Origin: Chondrilla cf. caribensis
Lineage: Eukaryota > Porifera > Demospongiae > Chondrillida > Chondrillidae
Length of the DNA: 15,000 nt
Assembly (NCBI GenBank): GCA_964020155.1
Contig: OZ026551.1
Span: 5,014,874 to 5,029,873 of the forward strand
Reading direction: 5' to 3'
Of this stretch, positions 1 to 11,338 are shown piece by piece. Position numbers and translations under genes: made by a program. The notes beneath the pieces were generated by a model. The model searched no databases and was not told the DNA's origin. It worked only from the letters and a program-made list of their open reading frames with translations. Numbering within the stretch: the first letter of the stretch is position 1; the number at the start of each line of letters is the position of its first letter.

Positions 1-306
1 AGAACCTCACAATTGAGACCACCTATGGGACCACAGTAGAACCTCACAATTGAGACCACCTATGGGACCACAGTAGAACCTCACCATGGAGACCACCTAT
101 GGGACCAGTCAAAGCACAGTAGATCTAGAACTGCACAATAGATTCCACCAGTGGGACCAGGACCAGTCAAAGTGGTCTCAACTGTGAGGTGGTCCTAATT
201 CACAAGTAGAACATCTATACTAGAGCATTGGGAGTGCATGAAGATGATGGTCCCATCGGCAAGGAGGGCCTCATTACTGAGGTGGCCTATAAAGGGAGTT
301 CTACTG
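1..306. mobile_element. MITE-like element with 37-bp subterminal tandem repeats
   Basis: A 37-bp unit starting AGAACCTCACAATTGAGACC is present twice in full (1-37, 38-74) and a third, altered copy starts at 75. An inverted copy of its core lies at 173-189 (TGGTCTCAACTGTGAGG). The stretch ends in GGAGTTCTACTG at 295-306, the inverse of the CAGTAGAAC-type end seen at the junctions between the 37-bp units. This resembles a pogo/Tigger-type non-autonomous element with amplified ends. The left end is cut by the window and no clean TA duplication is visible on the right, so the limits are uncertain. Confidence 0.45.
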
Positions 307-313
307 AATAATA

Positions 314-489
314 CAGTGAATTCTTGTTAATCCACCACCACTTTATCCGTCAAACCTTATCAATCCTCCACAATATCCCACTACCAATATAATGTACAAG
401 TACCAATGAATATCCAGTTAATCCACCAAACGCGTTAATCCACCATATTCCTTGAAAATGAATTGTGACGGATTAACGAGTATTCACTG
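314..489 (+). mobile_element. MITE, family B (CAGTGAATTCTTGTTAATCC ends), copy 1
   Basis: A 176-bp non-coding element begins CAGTGAATTCTTGTTAATCC and ends in the approximate inverse, GGATTAACGAGTATTCACTG. TA dinucleotides flank it at 312-313 and 490-491, fitting a TA target-site duplication of the Tc1/mariner/pogo group. A second copy in the opposite orientation lies at 7122-7295 and matches along its whole length when reverse-complemented. It encodes no transposase. Confidence 0.75.
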
Positions 490-491
490 TA

Positions 492-1020
492 CTATCAAAG
501 GGTCACTTCATATGGTGCACTAATCAGCTGATGCTTCCCACTCAAACTGCATTCCAGAGACAATTCCCACCACTTGCAGGTTATCGAAAACATGTGTTTG
601 TGTGTTTGCGGGATGTGTAGAATCCTTAAAAAAATTCCTGACTCAGTTATAGTTGCTAATTGAATCTCAGCAACCCAACAACACTGGGATAATAATATCA
701 TAATTATTATTATCTAAGGCGATCATAACAGTGGATTATGTCAGAATAATTATAGCTAGGGAAAGTACCCAAAGTTCATTTATTTTAAAATTGATACTTC
801 CTGTTTACAAAACCTTGAACGGTTGAACTTATGACATAATGATATACAATTTAGTAGAAAAATCCAGTAGTTCATGCATTGATGCTGACTGAGCAGAAAA
901 AGTGAAATTTCAATACCAAATACAAATAATAATTCCAAGGGGTTTTACTAAGGTTTTCCTAAACTCCTGTTCTGCAAACCCACTAAGTCAACAACAACAA
1001 CCTTGTTTACACCAAACTCC
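492..1020. other. Intergenic DNA with no recognised gene
   Basis: AT-rich sequence upstream of the first fibrinogen-related gene. I see no coding exon, RNA gene or clear repeat. The short open frames here have no family resemblance or codon pattern to support them. Confidence 0.6.
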
Positions 1021-1028
1021 TATAAATA
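1021..1028 (+). promoter_or_regulatory. Candidate TATA box of FREP1
   Basis: TATAAATA is a canonical TATA box sequence. It lies about 100 bp upstream of the AAAGCTTTAGC stretch (1125-1135) that FREP1 shares with the 5' UTR of FREP2. Transcription would then start near 1050. Position and motif are the only evidence. Confidence 0.4.
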
Positions 1029-1152
1029 TGCCCTCACTACACACAGGGTGTACACACTCCAACTAAAGTTGTACGAAGCTAGGACCTAAGGTATTTCCAG
1101 CACCAGAAGAAGAATTCGTCTACAAAAGCTTTAGCTAGGAACTTTCCAGTGA

Positions 1153-1524
1153 AGGACAGACGTCAAGTCAAATTTGAAAGCTGAAAGATCTAGAGAAGAA
1201 GTTTTGGAATCAATCAATCATTGTGAACACAATCATACCATAGTGATATTAAGCCTCACCTACTGGGTTGCCGTCAACGGGGTTGCCGTCAACGAAGGAG
1301 CACCTGTTCTCTCTAAACTAGCGAATGACACCAAAATCAAGGCCCAAGCTACAGAGGTCGGAGAAGAGCTGGCTCAATTAGTCATTGACATCCTGGAGAA
1401 GAAAGGAGCACAATTTTCTACTGGTGGTACAAAAAAATGTGAGTATAATATATTATGGTGAAGTGGACATACTCTGTATACGTGTAAACTCACCTACGTG
1501 AACACACACAAACACACACACACA

Positions 1525-1556
<32 letters not shown>

Positions 1557-2394
1557 CACACATGCACAGCACAGCACAGTACAGAACACACGCACGCATG
1601 CACACACACACACACACACAATATACACACAGTACAAACACCTAGCTACTGTAAATAATCCTACATCAACATATAATGCACACTATCACATACACGTACC
1701 TACCTTTCTTCCAGCATACATATCCTACCCCAAAGACTGCTACGATGCCTACAGGCAAGGTCACACCCTGTCTGGTGTGTACACCATAAACCCAGACTAT
1801 GCAGCGCCTTTTGAAGTGTACTGTGACATGAGCACTGATAGCGGAGGTTGGACACTATTCCAGAGGAGGGTAGACAGATCAGTCGGCTTCGACAGACCCT
1901 GGGAGGATTACGTCAAGGGTTTCGGTGACGTTAACGGCAATTTCTGGCTCGGCTTGCACAAAATCTATCGTCTCACGAGATGGAGGAGGTTTGCCCCAGA
2001 GTTGAGGATTGATATGACGGACCTGACCAATGTGAAGGGCTTTGCAAAATACTCCAGGTTCTTCATCGATGGCTCGGATGAGAAGTACAGGCTTCACATC
2101 GATGGATTCAGCGGAACATCTCGTGTCGGAGACTCACTCAGCTACCATGATGGACGACCGTTTACAACTCGAGATCAAGACAATGATGTTTATAGCGGCA
2201 ATTGTGCAAAAACGTATCATGGGGGGTGGTGGTTCAAAAACTGCTTCAATTCTCACTTGAACGGAATCTATTACAGCAACAACCCTGTCCCAAAGTGGCA
2301 GGGAATCCAGTGGGATACATGGCAGGGCGATTTCAAATCGTTAAAAAGGACGGAAATGAAGATGAGACCTAACACTGCCGAGTACTCGAGATGA
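1153..2394 (+). CDS. Fibrinogen-related protein 1 (FREP1), fibrinogen C-terminal domain; N-terminus uncertain
   Basis: Likely a secreted lectin-like protein; its ligand cannot be read from sequence. The secure part is the last exon, 1715-2394, entered in phase 1 after the acceptor TTCTTCCAG and ending in TGA. It encodes a full fibrinogen domain: start PKDCYDAY, then VYCDM, GGWTLFQRR, FWLG, calcium-site motif DQDND (2173-2187), NCAKTY and the signature WWFKNC..LNG, with four conserved cysteines. The probable upstream exon ends at 1438 at T|GTGAGT, also phase 1, and gives a hydrophobic stretch (TIVILSLTYWVAVNGVAV) followed by a helical, coiled-coil-like segment. Its frame is open from 1153 but holds no ATG; the only ATG in the exon (1325) is in another frame. 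It may be a broken gene, may use an upstream exon, or may start at a non-AUG codon. Intron 1439-1714 contains a CA microsatellite. The tandem paralog FREP2 has the same intron position and phase. Confidence 0.75.
1265..1294 (+). repeat. 15-bp perfect tandem duplication in the FREP1 first exon
   Basis: GGGTTGCCGTCAACG occurs twice back to back (1265-1279, 1280-1294). It keeps frame and doubles the peptide VAVN at the end of the hydrophobic, signal-peptide-like segment. FREP2 has a single related TGCCGTCAAG at the matching place, so the duplication is probably recent. Confidence 0.85.
1502..1620. repeat. (CA)n / (CGCA)n microsatellite in the FREP1 intron
   Basis: An impure CA tract with CGCACGCA and CAGCACAG interruptions, lying between the donor at 1439 and the acceptor before 1715. 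Long open frames across it are repeat artefacts. Confidence 0.95.
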
Positions 2395-2544
2395 TTCTCC
2401 CGAGAGAACGAGGGGACTATGTTAGAACCCAAGCATACACAGTATGTGACAGTACATAATACGATATGTTATAGTACATGAACATACATGCTATGTTGGA
2501 ACGCATATACGTACACACAATGTAACATGTAAACCACTTATGCA

Positions 2545-2546
<2 letters not shown>

Positions 2547-2628
<82 letters not shown>

Positions 2629-2629
2629 C
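2547..2629. repeat. (CA)n microsatellite downstream of FREP1
   Basis: A nearly pure CA tract with one AAAC interruption, about 150 bp after the FREP1 stop codon. An AATAAA lies just after it at 2649-2654 and could be the FREP1 polyadenylation signal; another AATAAA is at 2862-2867. Confidence 0.95.
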
Positions 2630-2654
2630 CATATATTTTTCATAACACAATAAA

Positions 2655-3197
2655 CATTAGCATTTAATATTATTCCACATCAATCACTGAGTATTATTAT
2701 TATGCAATGCAGTAATAATTTGACTTGTGGTTGCAGAAAACAAGTAATTCGAGTTGAAATCAATAACAGTACAATAGTCCATAACTGCTGAATAATTCAG
2801 GTGTTTCTGAGAAAGTGTTCGATCATAAGTTGAGTTGTATGGGAGTATTTGGGGGAATTAAAATAAATACATTACCTGAGTTGAGTTATTCGGTGTGTCT
2901 TAGTGTTTGATGCTCAGTTATTACAGAAGTTCCTGATTGTATCAGCACTTAATCCCACATAACCAGTGTTCAGCAATATATGTATGTACAATATATGTAT
3001 ATACGTATATACAATATATATTATATCATTATAATATTATACAAAGTAGAATACATTATACATATTCAACACTGGCAGATATACAGTACTGTATACAACA
3101 ACAATAATAGTGGAATACATCAAACAAATCTAATCCTAGTAGGTAATGTAGGCAGTAATATTGAGATTTATGGATGAATCTAGCACAATTCGGGGAC
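2655..3197. other. AT-rich intergenic DNA between FREP1 and the next MITE
   Basis: No coding exon is recognised. The part at about 2975-3060 is almost pure A/T alternation and contains an 18-bp perfect palindrome, TGTATATACGTATATACA, at 2996-3013. Confidence 0.6.
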
Positions 3198-3392
3198 TAC
3201 TGTATACTTAAACATTTCATAGGGTTAAACTATCGCAGATTTCATGGATCAGTAGCCACCTGCGAAAGTTCATCCCTCGAAAATTTAGACCAGGTGGGCA
3301 TCGGGTGTGCGATTATGTCACAAACTGCGAAAATCACGAAACCTGGCAATCTGCGAAGGTTTAACCCTGCGAGAGTTGAAGGGTATACTGTA
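3198..3392 (+). mobile_element. MITE, family C (TACTGTATA ends), copy 1
   Basis: A 195-bp non-coding element begins TACTGTATAC and ends GTATACTGTA. Inside it AGGGTTAAACTATCGCAGA (left) is the near inverse of TCTGCGAAGGTTTAACCCT (right), so the terminal inverted repeats extend inwards about 40 bp. The interior is rich in GCGAAA/TCGCAG words. A related element with similar ends and GCGAAA words is at 14116-14325. There is no transposase. Confidence 0.65.
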
Positions 3393-3644
3393 GTACACAT
3401 ATCCTCACACACTATCTCAAGGCAATTCCTGTAATCCTCACTATGAACACAATGCAGTACTGGTCTTTCAAAGCTGGGTGCATACATTAATTTGATCAAC
3501 AATGGTCTAGCTTTGTAATAATTACTAGAGTTTCTGCTTATAGTGATTAATAACCCATATAAGGAAGTGACAGCTGAACATTCAATTATAAACTGACCAA
3601 TGAGGCACTTTGCCAGTGTGCACTCTAGACCATGTGGTGCTACC
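3393..3644. other. FREP2 upstream region
   Basis: No coding exon or repeat is recognised. CATATAAGG at 3557-3565 is TATA-like but lies far from the expected start of transcription. Confidence 0.4.
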
Positions 3645-3650
3645 TTATAA
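3645..3650 (+). promoter_or_regulatory. Candidate TATA-like element of FREP2
   Basis: TTATAA lies 88 bp before the shared AAAGCTTTAGC stretch at 3733. In FREP1 the TATAAATA box is 104 bp before the same stretch. Matching position is the main support. Confidence 0.25.
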
Positions 3651-3785
3651 CCTAAAACCTATTTGCACTTGGTTGATCCCACCATAGACACTACATAACC
3701 CCACAACACAACTCGGTTGAAGACACAGCCGCAAAGCTTTAGCCACTAAGTTGTGTCCACCAGACGTTACAGATCCTGCAAAACG

Positions 3786-4225
3786 ATGAAGATTTTCATT
3801 TTGATTGTGATCTTTGGCACAATTGTCGCCACAAGTGCCGTCAAGTCCAGAGCTTCCAACAGCACCATTTCCAGGGTCAGAGGAGCTTCTGCTACAAAGA
3901 AAGACCCAACATGCCAATCTCTTGCCCTGATTGAGAAGGTCCTTGAGAAAATGGACAACAAGACAAGCGCTTGTTCTTGTAACAGCGAGGAGATGGCATC
4001 CTTGAAGGAAGACCTGAGGAGCACTAAAAGTGAGATGACAGCATTGAAGGAGAAAATGGAAAGGGAGATCAGGGAGGTTCGAGAGAGTGCCAATTTCACT
4101 GAAAGAGAGCTAGCAGGTGCCAAGGACGAGATTGACCAGTTGAGGGACCAGCAGTTTGGACAAGGGAACCTGACACTGGGAAACTACAGCAGAGTCTATG
4201 GTGAGGTTAATAGAGTACTGTATTG

Positions 4226-4305
<80 letters not shown>

Positions 4306-4356
4306 TGTTTGTGTGTGTGTGTGTGTGTGTGTATGTGTGTGGGTGTGGGTGTGTGG

Positions 4357-4413
<57 letters not shown>

Positions 4414-6687
4414 TGCGCGTGCGTGCGTGTGTGTGTACAATTGTGTACATACAACATATACAGATTAGAGGCACATTCCACATACTGCAATACACCAAAT
4501 GATGCATATGCTGCATGCACATATGCAGTGTATACTATATTGTACTGCTGTCCTTTCGTGTTAAATGGCCATGTGCATGTTTATGAGTATTTTACATATG
4601 TGGACACATATTAAAGCGCATATATATAGTGAGTCTACTGCTGTGGCATATTATTTTGGGTGCCACTGAAGTAGCCCATGGCTAATGGTTCCCCAGGTGA
4701 AATAAGTTTGCCTGATAACCTGATATCAAATACCTGGTGTATTGATAGTGAGGTGATGGGTGTACATTTGTGTACATACAACATATACAGATTAGAGGCA
4801 CATTCTACCTACTGCAATACACTAAATGATGCATATGCTACATGTACATAATATGCAGTGTGTACTATATGTACTGCTGTTCTCTCGTGTTAAATGGCTA
4901 TGTGCATGTATATGAGTATACAGTGGAGCCTCTCTATTACAAACCTCTGAATAGCAAAAACCTCTATAATAAGGACACCATTCTGTGTCCCAGTGTAGTA
5001 CTGAAGTGTATTAAGTGACCTATGAATTGAGGAAACCTCTGTAATAAGGACTAAACTCAAGGTCTCAAAGTGTCCCTAATAGAGAGGTTCCATTGTATTA
5101 CATATGTGGACATATATCAAAGTGCATAATATAGTAAGTCTACTGCTGTGGGGTATTGAGTGTGCCATGATATATGCCCCAAGGCCAATGGTGCACCAGA
5201 CAGTTCAAGATTGATGGAATTAAGGCATATTGAAATAGAGCTGCTTCGGCACTTGTTTCTCAAACTCTGTACTCTTATCATCAGAGGGTGATATCACAAA
5301 CACACAGACACACTGGCAAGGACACACATGGACGGGAAACCATGGCAAACGAATAAACAATCAACATCCCAATCCCTCTATTGTCCGGTGGTTACCTAAT
5401 AGATACCTGACCTACTGGCCTTGTGTGTGTGGTCTTCCTTTCTACCTTTGAGCTTTGTGCAATTACAAACACCTCAGGATGTGCTGACTCAGCAAATTAC
5501 TACACTCCACACAATTAGCTGATACAGTCACATTATGTAGAAGCTCCAGGTATGCTCACTCGTATCTAGGCCACACATACGTACATCGTAGCTACACAAA
5601 AGCAGTGAATCAGCCAGATGTTCCTAAGTAGGAAAAAATAGACCTCGTGCACTAATGCAGTAGTGAAGTTCTTAGATTCACATCACATTGTATCTTCACA
5701 ATATAGTGTGTACGTACATACCATTCGAACATTGCATATATATGGACGTGCATGTAATCAAATAGGGATTTAGGACTGCAATGTTTCCAACTATTATTGG
5801 GAAAATCTGTTTGGATTGAGGAGCATTGAAAAACGCAGTCTGGTGAAGAGAGTTCTTCACCAGACTGCGTTTCTAAACACTCCTCAATCCGAATGGATTT
5901 TCCCAACTACGTGCATGTACTTTGTACACTGTCTTTCTGCACTTCACATCTCACAGAACTCACACGCCTGTATCCCGAAGACTGTGCGGACGCTCTTGCC
6001 AAGGGATTCACCAGGTCCAGAATCTATGCCATACAGCCCGACTACCTGGAGCCTTTCCAAGTGTACTGCGACATGGACACTGACGGGGGAGGGTGGACCG
6101 TGTTTCAGAAGAGGAAAGACGGATCGGTCGACTTTGAGCGCAACTGGGTCGACTACGTCGAAGGGTTTGGCAGCCTCCATGGAGAATTCTGGCTCGGCTT
6201 GTACAAAATGTACCGTCTCACGCGCTGGAAGAAGTTCGCCCCGGAATTGAGGGTGGAGCTCCTCGATCACGAGAACAATACCGCATACGCTCATTACGCA
6301 ATATTCTCCATCAATTCGTCCGATGTGAACTATTCCATCAGAGTGGGCAATTACAGCGGGTCAGCAGGCGATTCTTTCAGTTCCCACACCGGCAAGATAT
6401 TCACCACTCCTGACAGGCCTACAGTGACTGTTACAACTAGTACCTATAACACCTACTACCGCAGATTCGACTTCAGCACCAACACATACAACTGCGCCAA
6501 AACTTACTACAGCGGGTGGTGGTTCCAGACCAGTTCCGATTGCTACAGTTCAAACCTGAATGGAATCTACTACCACAACAATGTACCTCAAGTCAAACAG
6601 GGTCTACGTTGGAACACGTGGAAGTCGGACAACTATTACTCTCTCAAAGGGTCGGAAATGAAAACGAGACCCAACAAGAGAGAATAG
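3786..6687 (+). CDS. Fibrinogen-related protein 2 (FREP2): signal peptide, coiled coil, fibrinogen domain
   Basis: Two exons, 3786-4200 and 5957-6687, joined in phase 1 (G|GTGAGG donor; CTCACAG acceptor), give 381 residues. Residues 1 to about 18 ([18 protein letters not shown]) are a signal peptide. Cysteines 43, 63 and 65 flank a charged heptad region (about 45-122) that should form a coiled coil and could link chains by disulfides. N-glycosylation sequons are at 25, 58, 103, 128 and 133. The fibrinogen domain runs from about 145 (YPEDCADAL) to the end, with [28 protein letters not shown] and LNGIYY. Where FREP1 has the DQDND calcium motif, FREP2 has a Thr/Tyr-rich insertion (about 6411-6490), and three extra residues sit before the cysteine of the WWF..C..LNG signature. 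The ATG at 3786 is chosen because the signal peptide starts there. Expected to be a secreted multimeric lectin-like or immune protein; ligand unknown. The intron (1756 bp) is unusually long for this window and rich in repeats. Confidence 0.88.
4229..4436. repeat. Long (TG)n microsatellite in the FREP2 intron
   Basis: About 208 bp of nearly pure TG on the coding strand, beginning 28 bp after the FREP2 exon 1 donor. It has a few TTTG, GGG and ATG interruptions and CGCGTGCG near its end. The long CVCVCV/THTHTH open frames here are artefacts. Confidence 0.97.
4434..4695 (+). repeat. Tandem duplication, copy A (no MITE)
   Basis: Starts TGTACAATTGTGTACATACA and runs to the GGCTAATGGTTCCCCAG region. 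Copy B at 4761-5198 follows it closely word by word. Copy A lacks the MITE found in copy B and reads GAGTATTTTACATATG at the matching point, so it shows the empty site. Confidence 0.85.
4761..5198 (+). repeat. Tandem duplication, copy B (carries a MITE)
   Basis: Starts TGTACATTTGTGTACATACA and ends near GGCCAATGGTGCACCAG. Without the 177-bp insertion (element plus one TA) it has about the same length as copy A, roughly 261 bp. Both copies lie inside the FREP2 intron. Confidence 0.85.
4921..5095 (+). mobile_element. MITE, family A (CAGTRGARCCTCTCTATTA ends), copy 1
   Basis: A 175-bp element with ends CAGTGGAGCCTCTCTATTA and TAATAGAGAGGTTCCATTG, flanked by TA at 4919-4920 and 5096-5097. Such CAGT..AACCTC ends with TA duplication are typical of pogo/Tigger-type elements. 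It is inserted in copy B of the local duplication, and copy A shows the unoccupied site. A sister copy in the same orientation is at 10696-10867. Confidence 0.85.
5199..5796. other. FREP2 intron sequence with no further exon recognised
   Basis: I looked for an extra coiled-coil or collagen exon between the two FREP2 exons and found none. The phase-1 joint between 4200 and 5957 needs no additional exon. Confidence 0.5.
5797..5906. repeat. 110-bp near-perfect inverted repeat (53-bp stem, 4-nt loop)
   Basis: The left arm 5797-5849 (TTGGGAAAATC..GGTGAAGA) is the inverse of the right arm 5854-5906 (TCTTCACC..GATTTTCCCAA), with loop GAGT. By hand count 46 of 53 positions pair and three of the seven mismatches would be G:U in RNA. 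The direct repeat CCAACTA occurs at 5787-5793 and 5903-5909. The hairpin lies in the FREP2 intron, ending 50 bp before exon 2. It could be a recent inverted duplication, a foldback element or a source of small RNA. Confidence 0.93.
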
Positions 6688-7121
6688 GCCACAATCTACA
6701 TCCCCTCCAGTAGGGAGGGGTGCCGAGTAGTAGATACATGTAGCCAAGAGGTTTTGTAATAGGGTTAGGACGGATACACTTACCTACACACACAAACACA
6801 CACACACACTGGGATAGACCGTGGCATTACTATTCACTGCCATTTAACATTTACACCTCTTATCGTAGACTCTCACTCATATTACAAACACAGTCACTTC
6901 AATTTAAGTGTGGCATCTGTATTCAATATATTTGCAATCAGATTAAATCAATTAATGTTACGTTTATCGAATATTTTTATAGGCTCCCGGCAAGACCCAT
7001 TAAGATCATTACAGTACACAATGACATGATACAACTTGACCTCACATTGGAGAATCTACACTACATAAAGCTACATATCGTTAAAGTGTACAGAACATAC
7101 ACAAAGTTCATCATTGACATA
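6688..7121. other. Intergenic DNA after FREP2
   Basis: Contains a GGAGGGG-rich patch just after the stop and a short CA run (6787-6809). ATTAAA at 6942-6947 is a possible weak polyadenylation signal. No gene is recognised. Confidence 0.5.
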
Positions 7122-7295
7122 CAGTGAATTCTTGTTAATCCTCCGCAATTCGTTTTCAAAGAATATGGTGGATTAATGAGTTTGGCTGATTAAAAGCATA
7201 TTCATCGGTATTAGTACATTATATTGGTACTGGGAAATTGTGGTGAATTGAAAGGTTTAGCCGATAAAGTGGTAGTGGATTAACAAAATTCACTG
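7122..7295 (-). mobile_element. MITE, family B, copy 2 (opposite orientation)
   Basis: A 174-bp element with ends CAGTGAATTCTTGTTAATCC and GGATTAACAAAATTCACTG, flanked by TA at 7120-7121 and 7296-7297. Its reverse complement matches the element at 314-489 throughout, for example TACCAATATAATGTAC in both. It lies between the convergent 3' ends of FREP2 and WDR77. Confidence 0.8.
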
Positions 7296-7321
7296 TAATA
7301 TTACACATAGAAGGATCATGT

Positions 7322-7518
7322 TATTGTGCAATATAGCACAATAGTTACGTAATATCTTGACACATTGCACAATACCATATTATTCCAGTCAATGTTTGTT
7401 ACATAGCAAAAAGGGAATGTAATAATCATGTACATGATGGAGCGTGACCACAACGAGAATATTGCACAATGTAGCACAAATATTGCATACTATTTTAACA
7501 CATTGTGTAATACCATAT
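7322..7518. repeat. Diverged 59-bp direct repeat, 138 bp apart
   Basis: Copies at 7322-7380 and 7460-7518 share the frame TATTG..CAAT.TAGCACAA...ACACATTG..TAATACCATAT. Within each copy ATTGTGCAAT/ATTGCACAAT words are inverted. The region is downstream of the WDR77 stop codon and may belong to its 3' UTR or to a decayed transposon. Confidence 0.6.
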
Positions 7519-7598
7519 GAGACCAAAATGATTTCAAAAATAAAACTCAAAATGTCACTTTGAAACAAGCGGACATCAGTACATCTCACAGTCCTCTA

Positions 7599-11277
<3,679 letters not shown>

Positions 11278-11338
11278 TTTTCTGCTCCAAATCTCGAACC
11301 AACACGTGCCGTGCTGGATCACGTGTTCTGAGAAGAAA
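11278..11338. promoter_or_regulatory. Compact bidirectional promoter / 5' leader region with two E-boxes
   Basis: Only 61 bp separate the start codons of WDR77 (minus) and MRPL21 (plus). Two perfect CACGTG palindromes lie in it, at 11303-11308 and 11320-11325, 17 bp apart. CACGTG is the binding site of bHLH-zip factors of the MYC/MAX/USF/MITF type. There is no TATA box. At least one transcript, and perhaps both, must start inside the other gene's first exon or have an extremely short leader. Confidence 0.7.

Noticed and set aside
1..190. CRISPR-like array from regularly repeated 37-bp units
   Set aside because: The units are directly adjacent with no spacers, the DNA is eukaryotic, and transposon-like ends explain the pattern better.
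3242..3502. Overlapping open frames on both strands at 3174-3502
   Set aside because: They lie over the family C MITE, with no homology or consistent codon use.
4198..4614. Long open frames over CA/TG tracts (here and at 1453-1641, 2417-2650, 8478-8781, 8977-9288, 9875-10295, 10253-10633, 12470-12782)
   Set aside because: They translate to CVCVCV or THTHTH and arise from stop-free dinucleotide repeats; the tracts lie in introns or between genes.
5652..5906. 84-codon minus-strand frame over the hairpin
   Set aside because: It is a by-product of the inverted repeat and has no recognisable family.
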